Translations under genes and position numbers: made by a program
Notes under the pieces: generated by a model
The model's input: only the letters and a program-made list of their open reading frames with translations
Databases searched by the model: none
What the model was told of the DNA's origin: nothing
From: Alkalicoccobacillus gibsonii
GTDB lineage: Bacteria; Bacillota; Bacilli; Bacillales; Bacillaceae_D
DNA length: 64,000 bases
Reading direction: 5' to 3'
NCBI RefSeq assembly: GCF_016798245.1
Contig: NZ_JAEUZA010000004.1
Span: forward strand, 302,065-366,064
In this document: positions 26,524 to 35,553 of the stretch, one piece after another
Layout of the letters: every line of letters starts with the position of its first letter
Numbering within the stretch: the first letter of the stretch is position 1

Positions 26524-27678
26524 ATGAGTTCATTATTTCCAACTTATCAAAGATGGGATGTCCATGTTAAGTCAGGAAAGGGCACCACATTAGTCGATAC
26601 AAATGATAAAGAATACCTGGACTTTATCGGCGGAATTGCTGTATGTAATCTTGGTCACTGTCATCCAACGATTGTTGATGCTTTAAAAAAACAAGCTGAG
26701 CAGTTATGGCATGTCTCAAATTTGTTTGAGATTGACGGTCAGGAACAAGCAGCTTCAGTCCTAGCGGAAAATAGTGGCGGTGACTATGTATTTTTCTGTA
26801 ACAGTGGAACAGAGGCTAACGAAGCTGCCATTAAGCTAGCTCGTAAACACACAGGCAAACAACATATTATCAGCTTAAAGAACTCATTCCATGGTCGTAC
26901 GCTAGGAAGCATGGCCGCAACTGGTCAGGCGAAAATCCATGAAGGATACGGCACGATGTTAGAGAGCTTCAGCTATGCAGATTTGAATGACCTTGAGTCT
27001 GTTAAAAGCCTAGTTACGGAAGAAACAGCAGCTGTGATGGTTGAGGTTGTTCAAGGTGAGGGCGGCGTCAGAGTGATGGACGCGACATTTGCAGAGGGTC
27101 TTCAAGCCTTATGTAACGAACATTCTCTACTTCTTATTGTAGACGAAGTACAAACTGGTATTGGGCGTACAGGGAAAGCATTTGGCTATGAACATTTTAA
27201 TCTTTCGCCAGATATTATTACTGTTGCGAAAGGACTTGGAAATGGGTTTCCTGTCGGTGCGTTGATTGGTAAAGCTCACTTAAAATCAGCGTTTCAACCA
27301 GGAAGTCACGGTTCAACATTTGGGGGAAATCCACTTGCAATGGCTGTTGTGAATGCGGTACTCACAGAAGTCTTTAATGAGTCTTTCTTAAATGAAGTAG
27401 TGAATAAAGGGAAAGCTTTTGAAAACTATTTGAACGAAGCTCTGAACGGATCACCAGTTGTCAAGGAAGTTCGTGGATTAGGACTAATTGCTGGAATAGA
27501 GTGTCACGCGCCAGTAGTGGACTACATCACCAAAGCTAGAGAAAAGGGGTTGTTGGTTTTACCAGCTGGACCAAATGTCATTCGCTTGTTGCCACCACTT
27601 GTAGCAACTAACGAGGAACTAAAAAAAGCAGCGTTCATTCTTGCAGAAGTCGTTACTAATCAAAAAACCACCGTTTAG
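26524..27678 (+). CDS. argD: Acetylornithine aminotransferase
   Basis: PLP-dependent class III aminotransferase of 384 residues. FCNSGTEANEAAIKLAR, FHGRTLGSM, VDEVQTGIGRTG and the PLP lysine in TVAKGLGNGFPVGA are intact. Coupled to argB (21-nt gap, GAGAAGGGA). It ends 64 nt before carA, a gap that holds a candidate ARG box. Confidence 0.96.
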   Translation: MSSLFPTYQRWDVHVKSGKGTTLVDTNDKEYLDFIGGIAVCNLGHCHPTIVDALKKQAEQLWHVSNLFEIDGQEQAASVLAENSGGDYVFFCNSGTEANEAAIKLARKHTGKQHIISLKNSFHGRTLGSMAATGQAKIHEGYGTMLESFSYADLNDLESVKSLVTEETAAVMVEVVQGEGGVRVMDATFAEGLQALCNEHSLLLIVDEVQTGIGRTGKAFGYEHFNLSPDIITVAKGLGNGFPVGALIGKAHLKSAFQPGSHGSTFGGNPLAMAVVNAVLTEVFNESFLNEVVNKGKAFENYLNEALNGSPVVKEVRGLGLIAGIECHAPVVDYITKAREKGLLVLPAGPNVIRLLPPLVATNEELKKAAFILAEVVTNQKTTV

Positions 27679-27688
27679 TGTGGTTATC

Positions 27689-27706
27689 ATTGAATATTTA
27701 CACAAA
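27689..27706 (+). promoter_or_regulatory. Candidate ARG box upstream of carA
   Basis: ATTGAATATTTACACAAA matches the ARG-box pattern TNTGNATWWWWATNCANA at all but two defined positions. It lies 37-54 nt before carA and inside the operon, where a second AhrC site would give separate control of carAB-argF. Confidence 0.55.
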
Positions 27707-27742
27707 ATTTAGATTAAATATACATGTAACAGGGAGGGTATC

Positions 27743-28825
27743 ATGAAAGGCTACGTCGTACTTGAAACAGGGGAAACATTTAGCGGCCAATTATTTGGAG
27801 CAGAAGAAGGTAAAGATGTCCACGCAGAGATCGTCTTTTTTACAGGCATGACTGGCTATCAGGAAGTATTAAGTGATCCTTCCTTTAAAGGGCAAATGGT
27901 CGTGTTTACGTACCCGTTAATCGGTAATTACGGGATTAATCAATCTGACTTTGAAAGTCTTAAACCGCAAGCTGAGGCCTTACTTATTAGTGAATTAAAT
28001 GAAACAGGACATCACTATGAGGCCAACCAACCTTTGTCAGATTGTCTTACCCAAGCAAAGATTCCTTATCTAACGGGAGTGGACACACGAGCAATTGTAA
28101 AGCGAATCCGAAAAAACGGAGATATGCGTGCAGTTCTAACGACAAATCCTGAAGCAGTTGATTTTAATGCATCGCTTCCACTTGGAGAGCAGGATGTTGT
28201 ATCAACGGTAGCGGTAAAAGAAAAACAAACCTTTGGTTCTGGAGAACAGCATGTCGTACTTGTTGATTTTGGGTATAAAAAGTCTATTGTTGACGAGCTT
28301 GTAGCTAGTGGTAACCAAGTAACGGTTGTCCCTTATCATACATCCTTTGAAGCGATTGACGCATTAAAGCCAGATGGAATTTTACTTTCAAATGGGCCTG
28401 GAAATCCAAAGCAATTAACGTCATATATTCCGACAATCCGAAAAATGGCTGAACATTATCCGACGCTCGGTATTTGTTTAGGGCATCAGCTTTTAGCATT
28501 AGCTTTTGGTGGGAATACAGAAAAACTAAACTTTGGACATAGAGGGGCCAATCAACCAGTGATTGACCAGAAAACAAATAAAGTGTATATGACTTCTCAA
28601 AACCATAGCTATGTGGTGAATGAGACTTCGCTTACACAAACAGAGCTTCAAGCACGATTCTTTAATGTAAATGACGGTTCGATTGAAGGTCTTGAACATA
28701 AGTCATTGCCAGTATTATCGGTTCAATTCCATCCAGAAGCGCATCCTGGACCAAGTGACAGTGCAACATTATTTAACGTATTTAAAGAGATGATGAGTCA
28801 AGGGAGAGAAAGCTTGTATGTATAA
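27743..28825 (+). CDS. carA: Carbamoyl phosphate synthase, small (glutaminase) subunit
   Basis: Hydrolyses glutamine to feed ammonia to CarB. 360 residues; class I amidotransferase nucleophile in LGICLGHQLLALAFGG, catalytic His/Glu in QFHPEAHPGP. The arginine-operon location marks it as the arginine-specific copy; a pyrimidine copy would be elsewhere. Its end overlaps carB by 8 nt. Confidence 0.96.
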   Translation: MKGYVVLETGETFSGQLFGAEEGKDVHAEIVFFTGMTGYQEVLSDPSFKGQMVVFTYPLIGNYGINQSDFESLKPQAEALLISELNETGHHYEANQPLSDCLTQAKIPYLTGVDTRAIVKRIRKNGDMRAVLTTNPEAVDFNASLPLGEQDVVSTVAVKEKQTFGSGEQHVVLVDFGYKKSIVDELVASGNQVTVVPYHTSFEAIDALKPDGILLSNGPGNPKQLTSYIPTIRKMAEHYPTLGICLGHQLLALAFGGNTEKLNFGHRGANQPVIDQKTNKVYMTSQNHSYVVNETSLTQTELQARFFNVNDGSIEGLEHKSLPVLSVQFHPEAHPGPSDSATLFNVFKEMMSQGRESLYV

Positions 28826-31800
28826 GAAAGGCGATCTGCAGTCGGTATTAGTCATAGGTTCTGGTCCCATCGTTATCGGGCAGGCTGCGGAATTTGATTA
28901 TGCCGGCACACAAGCGTGTATGGCGCTAAGAGAAGAAGGCATTAAAGTCATTTTAGCGAATAACAACCCGGCAACGGTCATGACAGATGATGCATGTGCG
29001 GATGTTGTTTATTTTGAACCACTAACGGTTGAAAGCATTGAAGCAATCATAAAAAAAGAAAAACCAGATGGCTTACTTGCTACACTTGGTGGCCAAACGG
29101 GGCTAAACTTAGCACTTGAATTACATGATTCAGGAATTCTTGCTGCAAACGATGTTGAGCTTTTAGGAACGCCAATTGATTCCATTAAAAAGGGAGAGGA
29201 TCGGGATTTGTTCCGCTCATTAATGAATGAGTTAAACGAACCTGTACCTGAAAGTGAGATTGTCACAACAGCTGAAGAAGCTTTAGCATTTGCGGATAAA
29301 GTTGGATATCCGATTATTGTTAGACCTGCTTATACTTTAGGTGGAGCAGGTGGAGGAATTGCTAAAGATCAAGGCGCTCTCGCTCAAATTGTTGAAGGTG
29401 GTCTTGACTTAAGTCCAATCAATCAGTGCTTAATTGAGAAGAGTATTGCAGGCTTTAAAGAGATTGAATATGAAGTAATGCGTGATGCGAATGACACATG
29501 TATTACTGTATGTAATATGGAGAACATTGATCCTGTTGGTGTGCATACTGGGGATTCGATTGTTGTCGCTCCTTCACAGACATTAACGGATGTTGAGTAT
29601 CAAATGTTACGCTCTGTATCTGTAAAAATTATCAGAGCACTAGGAATCGTTGGTGGGTGCAACATTCAATTCGCGCTTGATCCGAATAGTAAGCAATACT
29701 ATTTAATTGAGGTTAACCCACGCGTAAGCCGTTCCTCTGCACTTGCGTCAAAGGCAACAGGTTATCCAATTGCCAGAATGGCTGCCAAACTAAGTATTGG
29801 TTACTTGCTTCATGAACTTAAAAACCCAGTAACCGGTCATACGTATGCGAGCTTTGAGCCAGCACTTGATTATGTCGTGGTTAAGTTTCCACGTTGGCCG
29901 TTTGATAAGTTCACACAAGCCAATCGTTTGTTAGGTACACAAATGAAGGCAACAGGTGAAGTCATGGCCATCGAGCGCCATTTAGAAGCAGCTTTGCAAA
30001 AAGCCATACGCTCTCTTGAGTTAAAAACCTCAGGACTTTCGTTAAATGCCTTAGCGAACTGGACCACTGAGCAGCATTGGCAGGTTGTAAAAGAAGCGGA
30101 CGACCGTAGATTCTTTTCTATGCTTGAGCTCCTTAGACAAGGTGTAACGGTTGAAGAGATGGCTAGTGCGACAGGCATTAACACATATTTCCTTCAAGCG
30201 TATGCCCGTCTAGTGAAAGCGGAAAATGAAATTAAAGAAACGTCGCTTACAAGCGTCTTAAAAGAAGAGCTTTTACAGTACAAGAAGCTAGGCTTTACAG
30301 ATCCTCATTTAGCAGACAGCTGGCATGTTGAAGAGTCTGAAGTAAGAGAGCTACGTAAAAGCTATGACTTACAGCCTTCTTATAAGATGGTAGACACATG
30401 TGCTGGAGAGTTTGCAGCGTCCACCGCTTATTATTATTCAAGCTGGGACGGAGAGAATGAAGCCATTCCTTCCTCAAACAAGAAGATCTTAATTCTAGGT
30501 TCTGGTCCTATTCGAATTGGGCAAGGAATTGAGTTTGACTACTGTTCCGTTCATGGTGCATATAGCCTGCGAAAGTTAGGGTACGAAACGATAATCATGA
30601 ACAACAACCCTGAAACAGTGAGTACGGATTATGTGACTGCAGATCGTCTTTATTTTGAGCCGCTGACGGTTGAAGACGTGCTAGCAGTAGTAGACCATGA
30701 AAATGTTGAGGGTGTGATCATTCAGCTTGGGGGTCAAACGGCTATTTCCCTTTTAGAGGGTCTAGAAGCTGCAGGCGTGCACGTCTTCGGAACAAGTTTT
30801 GATACAATTGATATGCTTGAAGACCGTGGCCGTTTCTACAGCTTTATGAATGATGTACACGTTCCGCATATTCCAGGGCAAACAGCTGACTCAAAAGAAG
30901 ACGCTCTAGCGCGTGCCAAAAAGCTAGGCTATCCTTTATTAATTCGTCCATCTTACGTGATTGGCGGACAGGGGATGCTCATATGTACAACAGAAGAAGA
31001 ACTTAAAGCATATTTGAATAAAGAAGAAACCGTTCTTTATCCTTTACTATTAGACGCATACTATTCTGGAAAAGAACTTGAGGTAGATGTGCTGACAGAC
31101 GGTTCCGATGTCTATATAGCTGGTATCTTTGAGCATGTTGAAAAAGCAGGTGTACATTCAGGAGACAGTATGGCAGTAACGCCGCCGTTTTCATTATCAG
31201 ATGAAGTGAAAGCAACGATTTTGGCTTATACGAAACAAATTGCAAATGGGATGAATTTTAAAGGAATCTTTAATGTTCAATTTGTTTTGTACCAAAATCA
31301 GTTATACGTAATTGAGATTAATCCACGTGCATCAAGAACGGTTCCTATTTTCAGTAAGGTTACCGGAGTTCAACTCATTGATGGAACGGTCCAGCTGCTT
31401 CTAGGCTCAAGTATTAATGAACTAGGATTAACACCTGGATTTGCGCCTGAGCAATCGTTCTTTACAGTCAAAGCACCTGTATTCTCTTACTTAAAATTAT
31501 CTGGACTCGATCCTTTACTTGAAGCAGAGATGAAATCTACAGGTGAATTAATTAGTATTAGCACATCACTTCCTGAGGCTTACAAAAAAGCTTTTGCTTG
31601 GGCTCAAGGACAAAAACCAGCGTTGTATCAGTCAAAAGGCTTGGTCTATGTCGACATTCATTCGGATTATGAAGAACAGTTTGAGACATACCAACAGCTT
31701 TTAGAACAGCACGGGTTCACAGTTGTGCGTGATGAGTTTGAGCAGTGGCTTAATCAAAAAGAGGCTATCGCTCTAATCAGTCTTCCGAAACCTGGTTTCA

Positions 31801-31961
31801 AAGAAGGGAAAGAAGAGCGGATTGCTGCACTTGGAAAACGTCTAACGGTGATTACAGAATTAAATACGCTCGATGTTATGCTTCAAGGACGTACGGCTGA
31901 TTCAAATACGTTGTTCTCGCTCCAGGAATGGATGCAAAACGATCAAATTCCCGTTTCTTAA
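28818..31961 (+). CDS. carB: Carbamoyl phosphate synthase, large subunit
   Basis: 1047 residues with two homologous ATP-grasp halves (GSGPIVIGQAAEFDYAG and GSGPIRIGQGIEFDYCS) and a C-terminal MGS-like allosteric domain. It makes carbamoyl phosphate from bicarbonate, ammonia and two ATP. It is slightly shorter than the about 1070-residue pyrimidine enzyme, as usual for arginine-specific copies of Bacillus. It is translationally coupled to carA. Confidence 0.96.
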   Translation: MYKKGDLQSVLVIGSGPIVIGQAAEFDYAGTQACMALREEGIKVILANNNPATVMTDDACADVVYFEPLTVESIEAIIKKEKPDGLLATLGGQTGLNLALELHDSGILAANDVELLGTPIDSIKKGEDRDLFRSLMNELNEPVPESEIVTTAEEALAFADKVGYPIIVRPAYTLGGAGGGIAKDQGALAQIVEGGLDLSPINQCLIEKSIAGFKEIEYEVMRDANDTCITVCNMENIDPVGVHTGDSIVVAPSQTLTDVEYQMLRSVSVKIIRALGIVGGCNIQFALDPNSKQYYLIEVNPRVSRSSALASKATGYPIARMAAKLSIGYLLHELKNPVTGHTYASFEPALDYVVVKFPRWPFDKFTQANRLLGTQMKATGEVMAIERHLEAALQKAIRSLELKTSGLSLNALANWTTEQHWQVVKEADDRRFFSMLELLRQGVTVEEMASATGINTYFLQAYARLVKAENEIKETSLTSVLKEELLQYKKLGFTDPHLADSWHVEESEVRELRKSYDLQPSYKMVDTCAGEFAASTAYYYSSWDGENEAIPSSNKKILILGSGPIRIGQGIEFDYCSVHGAYSLRKLGYETIIMNNNPETVSTDYVTADRLYFEPLTVEDVLAVVDHENVEGVIIQLGGQTAISLLEGLEAAGVHVFGTSFDTIDMLEDRGRFYSFMNDVHVPHIPGQTADSKEDALARAKKLGYPLLIRPSYVIGGQGMLICTTEEELKAYLNKEETVLYPLLLDAYYSGKELEVDVLTDGSDVYIAGIFEHVEKAGVHSGDSMAVTPPFSLSDEVKATILAYTKQIANGMNFKGIFNVQFVLYQNQLYVIEINPRASRTVPIFSKVTGVQLIDGTVQLLLGSSINELGLTPGFAPEQSFFTVKAPVFSYLKLSGLDPLLEAEMKSTGELISISTSLPEAYKKAFAWAQGQKPALYQSKGLVYVDIHSDYEEQFETYQQLLEQHGFTVVRDEFEQWLNQKEAIALISLPKPGFKEGKEERIAALGKRLTVITELNTLDVMLQGRTADSNTLFSLQEWMQNDQIPVS

Positions 31962-31979
31962 AAGGGAGAAGGAGAAAAC

Positions 31980-32930
31980 ATGTCACAGACTACTGAAATA
32001 TCAGCTCACACATTAACAGGCCGTGATTTTCTAACGTTGTTTGATTACACTCCAGATGAGATCAAGCAGTTGCTTCAATCGGCTAAGTCTTTTAAAGAGA
32101 ACCCCGAGACAAAAAAAGGGGTTCTCGCAGATAAATCACTTGGTATGATCTTTGAGAATTCTTCAACTCGTACACGTGTTTCGTTTGAAGTCGGTTTAAC
32201 ACAAATGGGAGGTCACGCATTGTTTTTAAGTCCGCGTGATCTGCAAATCGGCAGAGGTGAACCAGTAAGGGACACGGCTCAGGTTCTTTCACGTTATCTT
32301 GATGCCATTATGATTCGTACGAATTCACATGAGCTTGTTGAAGAATTTGCCCATTATGCTACGGTGCCGGTAATTAATGCATTAACAGATGCGTACCACC
32401 CATGTCAAGCTGTGGCAGATCTTCTGACTATTCTTGAGCATAAACAAACGCTTGCAGGGCTTAAGCTTGCTTACTTTGGTGATGGAAACAATGTCGCGCA
32501 CTCCCTTTTAGTGGCAGGAGCGAAGATGGGAATGCATGTTGTATTAGCTACTCCAGATGAACATAAAGCAGATCAGGAGATAGTGGCAAGAGTACGTGAG
32601 ATTGCCAAGCAGACTGGTGCGATTATTGAAGAGACAAACGATCCTGCCGCGGCAGCAAAAGAAGCTGATGTGATTTATACCGATGTGTGGGCTAGCATGG
32701 GCTTTGAAGCAGAACAAACAACTAGAGAGCAATCACTAGCCAAATACCAGGTGAATGAAGCTCTCCTCACATCAGCGAAAGAGGACTATATGTTCTTACA
32801 CTGTCTTCCTGCTCACCGCGGAGAAGAAGTAACTTCCGGCGTGATTGATGGAAAGCATTCATTTGTCTATGATCAAGCAGAAAATCGCCTTCATGCACAG
32901 CAAGCGATTCTAGCTGCTTTAATTGGTTAA
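31980..32930 (+). CDS. argF: Ornithine carbamoyltransferase
   Basis: Makes citrulline from ornithine and carbamoyl phosphate. 316 residues; carbamoyl phosphate site FENSSTRTRVSFE, NALTDAYHPCQA, and the ornithine loop MFLHCLPAHRGEEV. It lies 18 nt after carB and ends the operon; no clear terminator follows before yjzC. Confidence 0.97.
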   Translation: MSQTTEISAHTLTGRDFLTLFDYTPDEIKQLLQSAKSFKENPETKKGVLADKSLGMIFENSSTRTRVSFEVGLTQMGGHALFLSPRDLQIGRGEPVRDTAQVLSRYLDAIMIRTNSHELVEEFAHYATVPVINALTDAYHPCQAVADLLTILEHKQTLAGLKLAYFGDGNNVAHSLLVAGAKMGMHVVLATPDEHKADQEIVARVREIAKQTGAIIEETNDPAAAAKEADVIYTDVWASMGFEAEQTTREQSLAKYQVNEALLTSAKEDYMFLHCLPAHRGEEVTSGVIDGKHSFVYDQAENRLHAQQAILAALIG

Positions 32931-32988
32931 ACCTTCTGCATGCATAACGGCTTAAGAAGGGCATACTAACCAAGAGGAGGGGATTCTT

Positions 32989-33168
32989 TTGGGACAAAGT
33001 CGTCAATTTATTGCGGGGCAAAAAGCACCCAATAATGGAATTTATGTTGAAATTGGTGAAACAGGTAGTACCGTTAATGCACCACAATCTGTTCAGTTAA
33101 AAGCTGGTGACACCTTTCCAGAATTAACAAACCAGGATCGCAAATGGACGTACAAACGAAAACCATAA
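32989..33168 (+). CDS. yjzC: YjzC-family protein
   Basis: A 59-residue protein starting at TTG after GAGGAGGGG: MGQSRQFIAGQKAPNNGIYVEIGETGS... ends KWTYKRKP. It matches the conserved YjzC family, which also follows argF in B. subtilis. Function unknown. Too short for ordinary gene calling thresholds but strongly supported by sequence, site and context. Confidence 0.88.
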   Translation: MGQSRQFIAGQKAPNNGIYVEIGETGSTVNAPQSVQLKAGDTFPELTNQDRKWTYKRKP

Positions 33169-33176
33169 CCTCTTGT

Positions 33177-33219
33177 AAAACCCTAGTAAAAGGATCACTC
33201 TTTTACTAGGGTTTTTTAG
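33177..33219. terminator. Intrinsic terminator after yjzC
   Basis: AAAACCCTAGTAAAAG pairs with CTTTTACTAGGGTTTTTTA. Confidence 0.9.
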
Positions 33220-33373
33220 TGGACAAATTCTAATTAATTGGTTTTCTGCATAATGGATAGATAAGAGAAAAAAGGGGGAGAGCTGTCCCTATTTCTTAGA
33301 TAGGTGGTCCACAATGGTTCACGGATGCATACGCTAACCAGAGCAATAAGTGTCATGATTAGGAGAATGCACG

Positions 33374-34117
33374 ATGGTTGACGTACGATATTTTAAGTGG
33401 AAGGGCAAATGGAATGTTAAATTTCTTCCTGAACAGCCGAATGGCTTTGCTGTTTATTTGTTAAGTGGACAAAATGGAACGGTTGAAGAGTCAAGCTGTA
33501 TTTGGGAGAATCACCCTGAGAAAAGGCAGTTTCTTGATTATTTACTTGCTAGTGGATACACCGTTTTTACATCGGAGTTAGATCCAAAGCAATGGGGAAA
33601 CGAAGCTGCAAGTACGTATTGCGAACAGCTTGTCCAGCACCTTCTTAAAACAGAGATCTTAAACAAACACATTCACCTGTTAGCTGAAGGAACGGGAGCT
33701 ATCACTGCTTTAAAATTAGTTTCACGAGGTCGAACGGCTATCCGGTCTATGTTGTTTTTTAACCCTTGTATTTATTTAGAAGCTTATTATGAATTTGAGT
33801 GTCAGAACAAGCTGTATTATAAAAAATTAAAGCATGAATTATCTCAAGCGTATGGAGTAAAGCCAGAACGAATTAATCATCAATGGGTTCGTCATATTTC
33901 AAACCCACCGCTTCATAAAGTGTGGCCGCCTCTTCTGTTAATTCACCAAGTAAATGAAAGGCGGTACCCTCTCCCTAATCATTCAAGAAAACTAGAGGGA
34001 GACCTGTTAAGGCTCAAGCAGTCCGTGCAATTAAAGCTTTTTAGCTCAACAAGACGTTTCGATGCGATTAGTGAACCAACTGTTCAGTTCTTTCAGAAAC
34101 ACGAACGGATTTTATGA
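33374..34117 (+). CDS. Alpha/beta hydrolase-like protein lacking the nucleophile serine (YjaU-position)
   Basis: A 247-residue protein with an alpha/beta hydrolase-like layout. The expected nucleophile elbow reads LLAEGTGAIT, where the G-x-S-x-G serine is replaced by glycine, so catalytic activity is doubtful. LLLIHQVNERRYPL corresponds to the strand before the acid residue. It sits in the place of yjaU in B. subtilis, between yjzC and a yjaV-like epimerase. Its 3' end is followed by a hairpin and the epimerase. Role unknown. Confidence 0.65.
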   Translation: MVDVRYFKWKGKWNVKFLPEQPNGFAVYLLSGQNGTVEESSCIWENHPEKRQFLDYLLASGYTVFTSELDPKQWGNEAASTYCEQLVQHLLKTEILNKHIHLLAEGTGAITALKLVSRGRTAIRSMLFFNPCIYLEAYYEFECQNKLYYKKLKHELSQAYGVKPERINHQWVRHISNPPLHKVWPPLLLIHQVNERRYPLPNHSRKLEGDLLRLKQSVQLKLFSSTRRFDAISEPTVQFFQKHERIL

Positions 34118-34144
34118 CCCTCTTTGTTCAACAGAGAGGGTCAA
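34116..34144 (+). terminator. Inter-gene hairpin, possible weak terminator
   Basis: GACCCTCT and AGAGAGGGTC can pair, but only CAAAGC follows rather than a T run, so it may be a processing or stability element instead. Confidence 0.35.
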
Positions 34145-34166
34145 AGCTATTGAAAGGAGAATGTAT

Positions 34167-35063
34167 GTGCGAAAGGCTGTTGTTCTTGGAGGCTTAGGTT
34201 TTCTTGGATACCATATTTGTCAGGAGCTTTTAGAGAATAGCGTGGAGGTGGTTTGTGTTGAGAAACAAGATCCACGTGAAAACCTAATGATGGATGAAAA
34301 GTTGTTGTACATGGGGCGTAACGCCTCGTTTGAATGGATACAAGGAGATTTGGATCATGAAGACGAAAGGTTGTTTGCATTAATATCAGAAGCAGATACT
34401 GTCTATCATATGGCATCGCCTGTTTCCCTTGAAAGCAAATGGCAATTAAAAAATCAAACGGTTCAGCAAGCGACAAAGTGGATTCAAACCATTAGTCAAT
34501 CAATGAAAAAGGAAGCGATGGTGGTTTTTCCATCCACCGTTGAAGTTTATGGAGACGTTCCAGGTCTTATCACAGAAGAAACGCCGCCACAACCGACTTC
34601 ACCGTATGGACTCATTAAATATGAGCTCGAGCAAAGCATTATAAAAGAAGCAAATGCACACCAACTGAGATATTTGATTCTTCGATTACCAACGGTGTAT
34701 GGACCGTGGCAACGAGCTGATATGACATTTGCTCAATTACTAAATCATGAGGACGACATCTATAAAGATCGATCGACATTAGATGCTCTTTATGTGACAG
34801 ATGTTGCAAAAGGATTTGTTCACGCTGCAATCCAAAGAGATCAATCTGGTGTTTATCATTTAACTTCTGGAAAACGTGACCAATGGTTTATTGGAGCGAG
34901 ATTACTTGGAGCAAGAGAAGACCTTTTAAAAGAGTCTCAAACAAGGTCCTCACTCTCTCCAAAAAAGGCAGAAGAACAATTACAATTTAGGGCGTCAGTC
35001 CCAATTGAAGAGGGAATACGACTACAGGAAGAGCATGTTCAAAGACGGAATAGATTAAGATAG
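34167..35063 (+). CDS. NAD-dependent epimerase/dehydratase-family protein (YjaV-position)
   Basis: About 298-residue extended SDR protein: VVLGGLGFLGYHI (NAD loop), HMASPVSLE, PSTVEVYGD and the catalytic YGLIKYE (Y-x-x-x-K). The frame is open to 34062, but AAAGGAGA at 34153 best serves GTG 34167 (7 nt); ATG 34161 is only 1-2 nt away. Substrate probably a nucleotide sugar or similar, not determinable. Confidence 0.78.
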   Translation: MRKAVVLGGLGFLGYHICQELLENSVEVVCVEKQDPRENLMMDEKLLYMGRNASFEWIQGDLDHEDERLFALISEADTVYHMASPVSLESKWQLKNQTVQQATKWIQTISQSMKKEAMVVFPSTVEVYGDVPGLITEETPPQPTSPYGLIKYELEQSIIKEANAHQLRYLILRLPTVYGPWQRADMTFAQLLNHEDDIYKDRSTLDALYVTDVAKGFVHAAIQRDQSGVYHLTSGKRDQWFIGARLLGAREDLLKESQTRSSLSPKKAEEQLQFRASVPIEEGIRLQEEHVQRRNRLR

Positions 35064-35064
35064 C

Positions 35065-35433
35065 TTATTTTTTCTGCAGGATTTCAATTCGATTTTGGAA
35101 GGGATCAAAAACGTAAAAGCGTTTATAGCCTGGATAACGCGTATCAAATTCTACTTTTACGCCAAACGTTTCGAGGTGCAGGACGATGGCTTCAAGGTCC
35201 TCTGTGTAAAACGCAGGATGAGCTTTTTCGGCAGGAACAAACGGTGTTTCAATCCCAATATGTAAAGAAATATCTCCTTGCTCAAACCAACATCCGCCGT
35301 TTTTCTTCATTTCAGCAGGCTTTTCCACTTCAGTAAATCCTAGTACCTTTGTGTAAAACGCTCGAGCCTCATCTTCGGATCCAATAGGTGCAGCTAATTG
35401 TACGTGGTGAATCTGTTTTAAGAAAGTGCTCAT
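35065..35433 (-). CDS. VOC/glyoxalase-family protein
   Basis: A 122-residue single vicinal-oxygen-chelate domain (two beta-alpha-beta-beta-beta units): IHHVQLAAPIG...ARAFYTKVLGF and FYVFDPFQNRIEIL. Possible metal ligands are His9/10 and the C-terminal Glu. AAGGAGG precedes the ATG. It is separated from the convergent epimerase by one base and from prfC by a terminator. Activity unknown. Confidence 0.8.
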   Translation of the reverse strand: MSTFLKQIHHVQLAAPIGSEDEARAFYTKVLGFTEVEKPAEMKKNGGCWFEQGDISLHIGIETPFVPAEKAHPAFYTEDLEAIVLHLETFGVKVEFDTRYPGYKRFYVFDPFQNRIEILQKK

Positions 35434-35504
35434 ATAAATTCCTCCTTTTTCTTACATTGTACATGTGGAGTATTGCAATTTGAGTAGAATCTTGTCGATA
35501 AAGC

Positions 35505-35552
35505 AAAAAACCTAAAGCATCCGGTTGAAGCCGGCTCTTTAGGTTTTTTATT
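35505..35552. terminator. Terminator after prfC, nearly symmetric
   Basis: AAAAAACCTAAAG...CCGG pairs with CCGG...CTTTAGGTTTTTT. Confidence 0.88.
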
Positions 35553-35553
35553 C

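Noticed and set aside
34062..34166. N-terminal extension of the yjaV-like epimerase overlapping the previous gene
   Set aside because: The conserved NAD loop begins right after 34167 and the only ribosome binding site is at 34153-34160.
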